This document shows, one piece after another, positions 1 to 6,764 of a stretch of DNA of 9,008 bases (position 1 is its first letter; each line of letters starts with the position of its first letter). This DNA comes from CBFIJI01 sp965662885 (GTDB lineage Bacteria > Bacteroidota > Bacteroidia > Flavobacteriales > Flavobacteriaceae). The DNA lies in NCBI GenBank assembly GCA_965662885.1, contig CBFIJI010000088.1:1-9008 (forward strand), read 5' to 3'. Below the pieces are notes generated by a model, which made no database searches, was not told the origin of the DNA, and was given only the letters and a program-made list of their open reading frames with translations. The translations under genes and the position numbers were made by a program.

Positions 1-2255
1 CTAGGTTCGATGCTAAAGTGTTTATTTTCAAGCAAATCAAAGGAGACTTCTTCAATATAAAAGGATGGGGTGGGCATTTTATTGTCAAGGGTTAAGCTGA
101 CATGTAGTTTTTGATCCGTAGCGGAAAGTGTGTAGCGTAGAATAATTTCATTTTGCTCTCTTTGAATGGAGGTAGCAGGTTTTTTTATGTTTTTTACAGC
201 AGTGCCATTTATTGACATTGCTTTTAAATCAAGTTTATTTTTTGCCCGTAGGCTTATTTGATGGAGTTTACGGTTGGGTAGAATGCTAAAATCAAGCTGT
301 CTTTTTTCTCCAATAAGGGTGTCATTTTCTATCTTAATACTAGCCACTTTAAGGGTCTTGTTTTCTGTTTTTTTATGGAAACGAATACGAGAATTCGGAT
401 AGTTAGCCTCTTTTGGCAATCCTCCTTTTTCTGGGTTTTGTCCTAGAAATTGAGATAAAAAGGGGTCGAGTTGGTGATTACTACTTACCCAGTAGGCAGT
501 GTTATTATCTGCATTGAGATAATAAGTAATGTTGTTGGGCTTTTTTCGATCCTCGTTAAAGCCACTGGTTATACTGGCTATTACAAAAAAGAAGAATGCC
601 AATCCATTGATTACCAGCGCAATGGTTTTTTTGATCTTTAAACCAGCAAGAATTGGGAGGAATAATCCAAAGGCCATTACCGAAAAAAATGCACTTATGG
701 CAAGCATCTCCAATCCTAAACCAACAATGAGTATTTTAGTGGTTGGTGCTACGAAATAAAGCAAGGGAATTGAAAGGCATAAAAACAGTCCAAAACGAAA
801 GGGGAGCGAAAACCAATCAAATAGCATAATCGTCAAAACAATTAATGCCATAAAAACGGGGAGTATTAAAAATCCTGCACCGGGAATAGTTTGAATCAGT
901 AATCCGATAAAAACAATCCAAAGGAGTAGGGGGAATAGCAATAAATCAATGGGACTGTATTTTTCCAACCATTTTTTATAAACAAATAGGGAACTACCGA
1001 TATTGAGCAATGTAAAGGCGGTGATGTAGGTATGTCCGTTGTAGGTAAACCCTTGAATGATGTCATTGTATTGTGGGTGGATGTATAACAAGATTTGCCA
1101 AAGTCCAAAATTGATGATACAACTTCCGACTAATGATATTAGGAAAGGTAGGGCAGCTTTAATTGCATTTTTCAAATTAATTTTTTTCTTTCTAAACCCT
1201 AAAAAAGTTAAAAGAATTAGTAATAAACAAGCAAAAATAAACAACGGGATATTCCATGAAAATGGATAGTAAAGTAGCTTTATGATAGGGAAATTGGCAA
1301 ATACATGATCTTCATTACTATCGAGTTTTTTAAGGTTAGAGTTAGCAAAATAGTTGACAGTATTCATAAAGTAATCAGCTTGATGAACAAGTGATGCACG
1401 ATCGATTCTTTGCCAACTGTCTTGTTCGGTATGATAATCAAAATGATCATCAATAAAAGCAAAATTAAATCCATTGACATCAAGAACTTCACGAAAAGGT
1501 GTTAGATCTGTATCATTCGGAAGCATTTTATAAATACTATAGGACATTGAATTTGTGGTAGGGTAGGAGGTATTTGCTTTGATAAATTCACTCAATAAAG
1601 CACTGTTTTTACCATTGGTTTCCATCAACATGATACTAGGACCTCCACTCCCTCTTGCTTCAAAATTAAGTACTAACCCAATATCATCTGCCAAAGGGTG
1701 TTTTTCGATAAATGCACGTGCACCTAATAAACCTAATTCTTCTGCGTCACTAAAAAGAATGACAATATCATTTTTAGGGGGTTGTTTGTTTGCTAAAAAA
1801 ACTCGTAAACCTTCCAAAATAATCGCAATTCCAGAGCCGTCATCAGAAGCTCCCTTTGCATGGGGAAGTGCTGAATCATAATGAGAAAGAAGTAATAGTG
1901 CCTTGCCCGGTGTTGTACCTTTTATTTTCGCAACAATATTTTCCGGAACAGTCCCATAAGCATAACTGGAACGTAAACCAAAAACACGTTCTTTTTGAAC
2001 TTCAGGGGTTAGACCCAGCTTTTGGAGTTCTGCAATTAAATAGTCTTGTACTTCTCCATGCGCTGGTGCTCCAACATGGTGGACATCCTTTGTAATGATT
2101 TTTAGATGGTCAACAACATTAGTGATTGAAAAAGCAGCTGGATCGTCTGAATCCATAAAGGAGGCTGTTGGTTTTTGATCCCAAAAACTCCAAAAAATAA
2201 TTAGTATTGTAATGAGAACTACAACCCATGATTGCAGCCTTGATAGGACTTTCAT
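1..2255 (-). CDS. Membrane-anchored M28 family zinc peptidase, ERMP1/Pff1-like, C-terminus cut by the window edge
   Basis: The frame is open from ATG at 2255 to the left edge: 751 codons, no stop. Residues 9-25 form a hydrophobic segment after K2 and R6, so the next domain should be periplasmic. The M28 domain spans about 45-310. Apparent zinc-site residues are His125 (SHYDSA), Asp138 (GASDDGSG), Glu172 and Glu173 (SDAEELGLLG; general base and ligand), Glu199 (NFEARGSGG) and His275 (DYHTEQDS). The fifth ligand is Glu, where classic M28 aminopeptidases have Asp. About eight hydrophobic segments follow between 335 and 566, then a soluble tail from 567. This order recalls eukaryotic ERMP1 and yeast Pff1. 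The family hydrolyses peptides, usually from the N-terminus; the substrate here is unknown. The gene follows a terminator, so it probably has its own promoter, but I see no clear one. Family call firm, subfamily likely. Confidence 0.9.
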   Translation of the reverse strand, partial: MKVLSRLQSWVVVLITILIIFWSFWDQKPTASFMDSDDPAAFSITNVVDHLKIITKDVHHVGAPAHGEVQDYLIAELQKLGLTPEVQKERVFGLRSSYAYGTVPENIVAKIKGTTPGKALLLLSHYDSALPHAKGASDDGSGIAIILEGLRVFLANKQPPKNDIVILFSDAEELGLLGARAFIEKHPLADDIGLVLNFEARGSGGPSIMLMETNGKNSALLSEFIKANTSYPTTNSMSYSIYKMLPNDTDLTPFREVLDVNGFNFAFIDDHFDYHTEQDSWQRIDRASLVHQADYFMNTVNYFANSNLKKLDSNEDHVFANFPIIKLLYYPFSWNIPLFIFACLLLILLTFLGFRKKKINLKNAIKAALPFLISLVGSCIINFGLWQILLYIHPQYNDIIQGFTYNGHTYITAFTLLNIGSSLFVYKKWLEKYSPIDLLLFPLLLWIVFIGLLIQTIPGAGFLILPVFMALIVLTIMLFDWFSLPFRFGLFLCLSIPLLYFVAPTTKILIVGLGLEMLAISAFFSVMAFGLFLPILAGLKIKKTIALVINGLAFFFFVIASITSGFNEDRKKPNNITYYLNADNNTAYWVSSNHQLDPFLSQFLGQNPEKGGLPKEANYPNSRIRFHKKTENKTLKVASIKIENDTLIGEKRQLDFSILPNRKLHQISLRAKNKLDLKAMSINGTAVKNIKKPATSIQREQNEIILRYTLSATDQKLHVSLTLDNKMPTPSFYIEEVSFDLLENKHFSIEP

Positions 2256-2272
2256 TTCTATTAAATGGTATG

Positions 2273-2284
2273 TTAATCGATTAA
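2273..2284. promoter_or_regulatory. 12-bp perfect palindrome upstream of the M28 peptidase gene
   Basis: TTAATCGATTAA reads the same on both strands. It lies 17 bases upstream of the peptidase start codon (ATG at 2255). Its position would suit an operator for a dimeric regulator, but the DNA is very AT-rich and such a palindrome can occur by chance. No second copy was noticed in the window. Regulatory function is inference only. Confidence 0.2.
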
Positions 2285-2369
2285 TTGTTCAGTTAAAATA
2301 CATATAAAAACCCATAAATGACTTTTATTTGAGGTTTAAATTATCATGTAAATACGTTATTTTTAATGA

Positions 2370-2407
2370 AATAAAATTGGCTTAAAACAATAAGAACGTT
2401 TTAAGCC
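2370..2407 (-). terminator. Hairpin terminator of the gcvT-SDR-yebC unit
   Basis: Positions 2379-2388 (GGCTTAAAAC) and 2398-2407 (GTTTTAAGCC) are perfect inverted repeats: a 10-bp stem with a 9-base loop. Read on the minus strand, the hairpin is followed by the T-rich run AATTTTATTT, as expected for an intrinsic terminator. The yebC stop codon (2403-2401) lies inside the upstream arm, so the last codons of yebC also form the hairpin. The stem is low in GC (4 of 10 pairs) and the T-run is interrupted, so termination may be partial. It separates yebC from the M28 peptidase gene. Confidence 0.65.
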
Positions 2408-3123
2408 TCTTCTTCAATGGCAAGCGTATGATATACATTTTGAACATCATCATCCTCTTCAATTTTTTCAATCAACTTTAGGACCTCTTCTTGTTGTTCT
2501 ATGTTCAAGGTTTTTGTCGTTTGAGGTATTCGTTCAAATCCCGAAGAAAGGATTTCTATCTCACTACTTTCCAATGCCTTTTGAACAGCGCCAAACGACT
2601 CAAAAGGAGCATAAAGTAGCATACCGTCCTCATCGACAAAAACTTCATCCACACCAAAGTCGATGTATTCTAATTCAATTTCTTCGGGATCAAGACCTTC
2701 TGCACTAATTCTAAAGTTGCACGTATGGTCAAACATAAATTCTACAGATCCAGCGGTTCCTAAGTTACCATTAGCTTTATTAAAATAACTTCTTACATTG
2801 GCTACCGTTCGGTTGGTGTTATCGGTGGCGGTTTCTACTAAAACGGCAATACCAAAGGGGGCGTAGCCTTCATAAAGTAGTTCTTTGTAATTCCCTGTAT
2901 TTTTATCGCTGGCTTTTTTGATGGCCCTTTCGATATTGTCTTTGGGCATATTGGCTGCTTTGGCATTTTGAATAACAGCACGTAAGCGAGAGTTATTGAT
3001 TGGGTCGGAACCACCCTCTTTAACCGCCATAACAATGTCTTTTCCAATACGGGTAAAGGTTTTGGCCATGGCTGACCAACGTTTCATCTTTCTAGCTTTT
3101 CGAAATTCAAAGGCTCTTCCCAT
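2401..3123 (-). CDS. yebC: YebC/PmpR/TACO1 family protein
   Basis: The 240-residue product matches the family's usual length (about 235-250). It shows the family pattern: a basic N-terminus (MGRAFEFRKARKMKRW), then FTRIGKDIVMAVKEGG at about 23-38, an NSRLRAVIQNAKAANMPKDNI region at about 44-64, then YEGYAPFGIAVLVE, and an acidic C-terminal tail. Members were first described as DNA-binding regulators (PmpR). More recent work links bacterial YebC and mitochondrial TACO1 to the ribosome and to relief of stalling at proline-rich stretches; which role applies here cannot be read from sequence. It is the last gene of the unit begun by gcvT, 34 bases after the dehydrogenase gene, and a possible internal -7 box lies in that gap. 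The start is secure because the conserved N-terminus begins at this ATG. Confidence 0.95.
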   Translation of the reverse strand: MGRAFEFRKARKMKRWSAMAKTFTRIGKDIVMAVKEGGSDPINNSRLRAVIQNAKAANMPKDNIERAIKKASDKNTGNYKELLYEGYAPFGIAVLVETATDNTNRTVANVRSYFNKANGNLGTAGSVEFMFDHTCNFRISAEGLDPEEIELEYIDFGVDEVFVDEDGMLLYAPFESFGAVQKALESSEIEILSSGFERIPQTTKTLNIEQQEEVLKLIEKIEEDDDVQNVYHTLAIEEEA

Positions 3124-3144
3124 GATTTAAAAAATTAATTTCTC

Positions 3145-3152
3145 CAAAAATA
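3145..3152 (-). promoter_or_regulatory. Possible flavobacterial -7 box upstream of yebC
   Basis: The minus strand reads TATTTTTG, a perfect match to the TAnnTTTG -7 element described for Bacteroidota primary sigma promoters. It ends 21 bases before the yebC ATG, leaving room for a short leader. No clear TTG -33 element is seen 17-20 bases upstream, and AT-rich DNA yields such matches by chance. If real, yebC could be transcribed partly independently of gcvT. Confidence 0.3.
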
Positions 3153-3157
3153 GAAAA

Positions 3158-3988
3158 TTACAGACGTTTATCCTTGAGGTTTAAGGAAAGATCATCGAGT
3201 ACGGAACTGTAAGAGAGATGTAAATGAGAACTGAGTTTATTTTCTCTGGGTAAGGCAGCCAAATAACGGATCGTATTGGAGGTAAATACCTGCTTATAGA
3301 TGGCAAAGGTGTTATGGCGTTGTTTAACAACAGCTTTGACAAAATCAAAATGAGAAATTAGATCACTACTTCCTAAATGAAAGATACCTGTTTTCTTTTG
3401 ATTAATGATGTAATGAAGTTGTTGACAAAGTCTGGAAATACTATTGACGTTGACAATCGTATTAGGAAACACTTCAATCGGTGAGCCTTCAACTACAGCT
3501 TGATCAATAGCCAAGGTTCTTGGAGCATTAAGACCAAAAATCATTGGTAAACGGGCAATAACATACTTCCCTATGGGTAAGCGCATTATATCGTTTTCTA
3601 TTTTGATTTTTAAGCGACCATAGACACTTTCGGATAATGTTTTATCGTATTCGTAGGACGGATAGTGTTCAAAGGCATCAAAAACATTGGCTGAAGACAA
3701 GAAAACGAGACGGCAGTTATTGTTTTTGATAAAATCGACTAAGAAGGCATGGGTTTCAATTAAAGCTTCAAAATTTCCTCGTAAGCAAGAAATGATGAGT
3801 TTAGGTTTAACTGTTTTTAAAATACTTTCAAGGCCTTCTTCTTCCGCATTAAAATGATGGAAACATTGGTTATTGAGATATCCCTTGGCTGTACAATAGG
3901 TAGCATGGGTATCAAAATATCCTTGTAATTCTTTGTAAATGGCATTTCCAATAAAGCCACTTCCTCCTAAAATTAAAATTCTTTTCAA
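3158..3988 (-). CDS. NAD(P)-dependent epimerase/dehydratase-like short-chain dehydrogenase (RfbD-like)
   Basis: The 276-residue product starts with a Rossmann strand and glycine motif, ILILGGSGFIG (G8, G11, G14), the NAD(P)-binding signature of extended short-chain dehydrogenases. LVFLSSANVFD (94-104) matches the segment carrying the catalytic Ser/Thr, and Tyr123-x3-Lys127 (YGRLK) gives the catalytic pair. RLPMIFG (146-152) resembles the RxxxVYG region of sugar-nucleotide enzymes such as dTDP-4-dehydrorhamnose reductase, but the substrate is not known. The start codon is TTG (3988-3986). No in-frame ATG or GTG lies between it and the upstream in-frame TGA within gcvT, and the next in-frame ATG is near residue 135, past the cofactor site. 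The gene begins 8 bases after the gcvT stop, so the two are almost certainly cotranscribed. There is no sugar-nucleotide gene nearby, so a role in polysaccharide synthesis is not supported by context. Confidence 0.85.
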   Translation of the reverse strand: MKRILILGGSGFIGNAIYKELQGYFDTHATYCTAKGYLNNQCFHHFNAEEEGLESILKTVKPKLIISCLRGNFEALIETHAFLVDFIKNNNCRLVFLSSANVFDAFEHYPSYEYDKTLSESVYGRLKIKIENDIMRLPIGKYVIARLPMIFGLNAPRTLAIDQAVVEGSPIEVFPNTIVNVNSISRLCQQLHYIINQKKTGIFHLGSSDLISHFDFVKAVVKQRHNTFAIYKQVFTSNTIRYLAALPRENKLSSHLHLSYSSVLDDLSLNLKDKRL

Positions 3989-3996
3989 AGGTGTTT

Positions 3997-5082
3997 TTAG
4001 GGTTTGATAAAGGGAAGGGAGACAATTTTTGCAGCACAGCTTTTTTCACGTATTTTGACGAAAATGGTGGTTCCGATAGCTGCGTGTTCACGATTAATGT
4101 AGGCCAATCCAACACCTTTTTTCAAAAGCGGCGATTGGGTTCCAGAGGTCAAAACACCAATGGATTGATCGTTTTGATCCACTACTGTATATTCAGCTCG
4201 AGGGATGCCTCGGTCTTCCATGAGTATACCAACTAATTTTTGAGGGGTACCCTCCTTTTTTTGATGTGCTAGATTTTCAGCATCAATACAATGGGTAGCT
4301 GGTTTGGTGATCCATCCCAAACCTGCGGCAATGGGTGAAGTGGTATCATTGATTTCATGTCCATATAAACAATAACCCATTTCCAAACGTAACGTATCTC
4401 TTGCCGCCAAGCCTACTGGAACAATCTCATAGGAGGCTCCTGCCGATAAAACTTTTTCCCATATGTCTGTTGCGTGTTTTTTATGGAAGTAGATTTCAAT
4501 TCCTCCAGAACCTGTATATCCAGTTGTCGCAATGAGAACGTCTGAATGTCCAGCAAACTCACCGCTTTGATGGGCGTAGTAGGGGAGTGCCTTCAAATCA
4601 ATCGCTGTCAAGTGTTGCATGGCTTCTAATGCCTTAGGTCCTTGAATGGCTAAAAGTGCTGTGTCGTCGGATTGGTCTTCAAGCTGGGCTTTAAAATTAG
4701 CATTGTGTTTTTGAAGCCATGCCCAATCTTTTTCAATATTGGAAGCATTGACCACCAATAAATACTTTTCCTCTTGGAGTTGATATACAATAAGGTCATC
4801 TACAATTCCGCCTTCACCGTTTGGAAAACAGTTGTATTGCGCTTTACCAGGTTTAAGTTTGGAAATATCATTACTACATACATATTGCAATAAGGCATAG
4901 GCATTTTTTCCTTCTACCATAAATTCTCCCATGTGGGAAACATCAAAAACACCTAAGGAATTTCGTACCGCAAGATGTTCTTTAGTAACACTGCTGTATT
5001 GAATAGGCATTTCAAAACCGCCAAACGGAGCTAATTTTGCCCCCAGGGCTTGATGGACAGTAAAAAGTGATGTTTTTTTCAT
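3997..5082 (-). CDS. gcvT: Aminomethyltransferase, glycine cleavage system T-protein
   Basis: T-protein takes the aminomethyl group from lipoylated H-protein and, with tetrahydrofolate, releases ammonia and forms 5,10-methylene-tetrahydrofolate in the cytoplasm. From the ATG at 5082 the product has 361 residues, close to E. coli GcvT (364). Recognisable segments are LAPFGGFEMPIQY, VFDVSHMGEF, GGIVDDLIVY (carrying the conserved folate-binding Asp), IATTGYTGSGGIEIYF, GLAARDTLRLEMGYCLYGHE and VGLAYI near the end. The frame extends five codons further to a TTG at 5097, but MKKTSLFTVHQALGA at 5082 fits the normal family start. Genes for the H- and P-proteins are not in the window, so the system's genes are dispersed, as is common in this phylum. 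It is the first gene of the gcvT-dehydrogenase-yebC unit and diverges from the M24 peptidase gene. Confidence 0.96.
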   Translation of the reverse strand: MKKTSLFTVHQALGAKLAPFGGFEMPIQYSSVTKEHLAVRNSLGVFDVSHMGEFMVEGKNAYALLQYVCSNDISKLKPGKAQYNCFPNGEGGIVDDLIVYQLQEEKYLLVVNASNIEKDWAWLQKHNANFKAQLEDQSDDTALLAIQGPKALEAMQHLTAIDLKALPYYAHQSGEFAGHSDVLIATTGYTGSGGIEIYFHKKHATDIWEKVLSAGASYEIVPVGLAARDTLRLEMGYCLYGHEINDTTSPIAAGLGWITKPATHCIDAENLAHQKKEGTPQKLVGILMEDRGIPRAEYTVVDQNDQSIGVLTSGTQSPLLKKGVGLAYINREHAAIGTTIFVKIREKSCAAKIVSLPFIKP

Positions 5083-5094
5083 AAGTTTAGATCG

Positions 5095-5102
5095 CAAAAA
5101 TA
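5095..5102 (-). promoter_or_regulatory. Possible -7 promoter element for the gcvT unit
   Basis: The minus strand reads TATTTTTG, matching the Bacteroidota TAnnTTTG box. ATG replaces the ideal TTG as a -33 element 17 bases upstream. The box ends 12 bases before the gcvT ATG, so the leader would be only a few bases long, which is a weak point. It lies in the 71-bp divergent spacer where a gcvT promoter is expected. Confidence 0.35.
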
Positions 5103-5153
5103 TTACATTTATCCGTAATCATATCGGTTTATACAAACATTTAAATTTTTACA

Positions 5154-6764
5154 ATGCATTTGGGAAACATTATTTATTTGATCATCACTTTTCTTTTTTC
5201 AATAGTTGGATATGCTCAGACCTATGGGATTTCTCCAGAATTTCATCAGCAACGACGAAGTGAATTAAAAAATAAAATGGCGGATAATACCGTTGCTGTA
5301 GTGTTTTCCTCTCCAATTCGTAACCGTGCTAATGATGTTGACTTTATTTATCACCCAGATCCAAATTTTTATTATTTGACGGGTTGGTCAGAACCGCATG
5401 CCGTTTTGGTTCTGTACAAATCCAAACAGTACGATGAAATGGGAACTTATGATGAAGTACTTTATGTGCGTGAACGTAATGTAAGGGATGAACTTTGGAA
5501 TGGAAAACGGAAAGGCATTGAAGGGGCAGAGGAAATGGGATATGATCGTGTTAAAAGTCGTAAAGAGTTTGTCTCTGATCAAGATACGTTTGTGAATTTT
5601 GATTCCGTATTGTTTTTTGATTTTAAAAATGATGTTCGGGATTTCAATAATGATGATAATGACCTGTATGATTTGCAAAAACGGTTTAAAGAAAGTATTA
5701 ACTTTCCTAAAAACTTTGACCGAACACGCTATCGTCTTTATCAAGAAATTAGGACGGTTTCTGAGGCGGAGACCAAACAACTAAAACGACGAATTAATTT
5801 TAATATCCAAAGGGATTCCACCTTATTGGAAGATCCTGTTATTTTTGAGTTTGTTAAGGCAGATCAACAAGACGTATTTCAAGAGCTTAAATTAAAAACA
5901 GCTTTCGAGTTGCGTTCTTTTAATTTTGATGTGGAACAACTACCCCAGTTTATGGCTGAACTTCGTGAGGTCAAAACTGAAGAAGAAGTAGCCTTGTTAA
6001 AAAAAGCCATTCGTATTTCTGCACGGGGCCAAATTGAAGTGATGAAAGCCATTCATCCAGAGATGACAGAGCGTGAAGTTCAAGCAATTCATCAATTTGT
6101 TTTTAAAAAATACGGCGCAGCACACGAGGGTTATCCCTCTATTGTTGGGGCTGGTGACAATGCCTGCGTTTTGCATTATATCACCAATGATAAAAACGAC
6201 ATTGAAAATCAGTTAATCTTGATGGATTTAGGAGCGGAGTTTGAAGGCTATACTGCCGATGTTACGCGAACAATACCCGTATCTGGACGTTTTACGAAAC
6301 CCCAACGTGAGTTGTATCAAATTGTTTATGATGCTCAATTAGCAGGTATTGAAAAGGCACGTGTGGGTGCTTCATTTCGTGAGATTACAAATGCCTCTTA
6401 TGAAGTTGTAAAACAAGGGTTATTAGCTCTTGGAATTATTGAGAAGCCAGAAGATTTCAGACGTTATTTACCCCATGGTGTTTCCCATCATATTGGATTG
6501 GATGTTCACGATCCAGGAACCTATCAAACCCTACAAGAAAATATGATTATTACTGTTGAGCCAGGAATTTATATTCCTAAAAACAGTCCGTGTGATGAAA
6601 AATATTGGGACATCGGAATTCGTATTGAAGACGATATTTTAGTTACTGACAAAGGCCCTGTAACTGTTTCTGATGAAGCACCGAGAAAATGGCAAAACAT
6701 TGAAGCTTTAATGAAAGAAAGTAGTCCTCTCGATAACTTCGTCTTACCTTCGCTCGAAGATTAA
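5154..6764 (+). CDS. Exported M24 family metallopeptidase, Xaa-Pro aminopeptidase (aminopeptidase P) type
   Basis: Aminopeptidase P removes an N-terminal residue that precedes proline, using two metal ions. The C-terminal pita-bread domain (about 275-515) holds all five expected ligands: Asp358 and Asp369 (LMDLGAE, TADVTRT), His445 (LPHGVSHHIG), Glu469 (TVEPGIYI) and Glu492 (GIRIEDDI). His452 in GLDVHD is also present. The spacings Asp-11-Asp and Glu-23-Glu equal those I recall for E. coli PepP. An AMP_N-type domain precedes it, with FYYLTGWSEPHAVLVL and DELWNGKRKG. The first 21 residues look like a signal peptide ending GYA before QT, though only a His supplies N-terminal charge. At 536 residues it is longer than cytosolic PepP (about 440), partly from an Asp/Asn-rich stretch at 156-173. 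An in-frame TAA 9 bases upstream fixes the start. The stop overlaps that of thrC by four bases. Confidence 0.93.
   Translation: MHLGNIIYLIITFLFSIVGYAQTYGISPEFHQQRRSELKNKMADNTVAVVFSSPIRNRANDVDFIYHPDPNFYYLTGWSEPHAVLVLYKSKQYDEMGTYDEVLYVRERNVRDELWNGKRKGIEGAEEMGYDRVKSRKEFVSDQDTFVNFDSVLFFDFKNDVRDFNNDDNDLYDLQKRFKESINFPKNFDRTRYRLYQEIRTVSEAETKQLKRRINFNIQRDSTLLEDPVIFEFVKADQQDVFQELKLKTAFELRSFNFDVEQLPQFMAELREVKTEEEVALLKKAIRISARGQIEVMKAIHPEMTEREVQAIHQFVFKKYGAAHEGYPSIVGAGDNACVLHYITNDKNDIENQLILMDLGAEFEGYTADVTRTIPVSGRFTKPQRELYQIVYDAQLAGIEKARVGASFREITNASYEVVKQGLLALGIIEKPEDFRRYLPHGVSHHIGLDVHDPGTYQTLQENMIITVEPGIYIPKNSPCDEKYWDIGIRIEDDILVTDKGPVTVSDEAPRKWQNIEALMKESSPLDNFVLPSLED

Noticed and set aside
529..1881. 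Several plus-strand open frames of 70-100 codons.
   Set aside because: They are antisense to the continuous M28 peptidase frame, which carries a full set of metal-site motifs and membrane segments.
3912..4236. Small open frames on both strands across the gcvT end and dehydrogenase start.
   Set aside because: They overlap two well-supported genes in other frames and show no family features.
5083..5097. Upstream TTG start for gcvT, adding five residues (MRSKL).
   Set aside because: The ATG at 5082 gives the normal family N-terminus, and the longer form would overlap the possible promoter box.
5388..5780. A 130-codon open frame on the minus strand.
   Set aside because: It lies entirely antisense to the M24 peptidase gene, is low-complexity (rich in Ile, Phe and Lys), shows no recognisable motif, and the sense gene is well supported.
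2401..6764. A proline theme linking the YebC-family protein (reported to aid translation of proline-rich stretches) and the aminopeptidase P nearby.
   Set aside because: The peptidase is predicted to be exported and is divergently transcribed from the gcvT unit, so a functional link is not supported.
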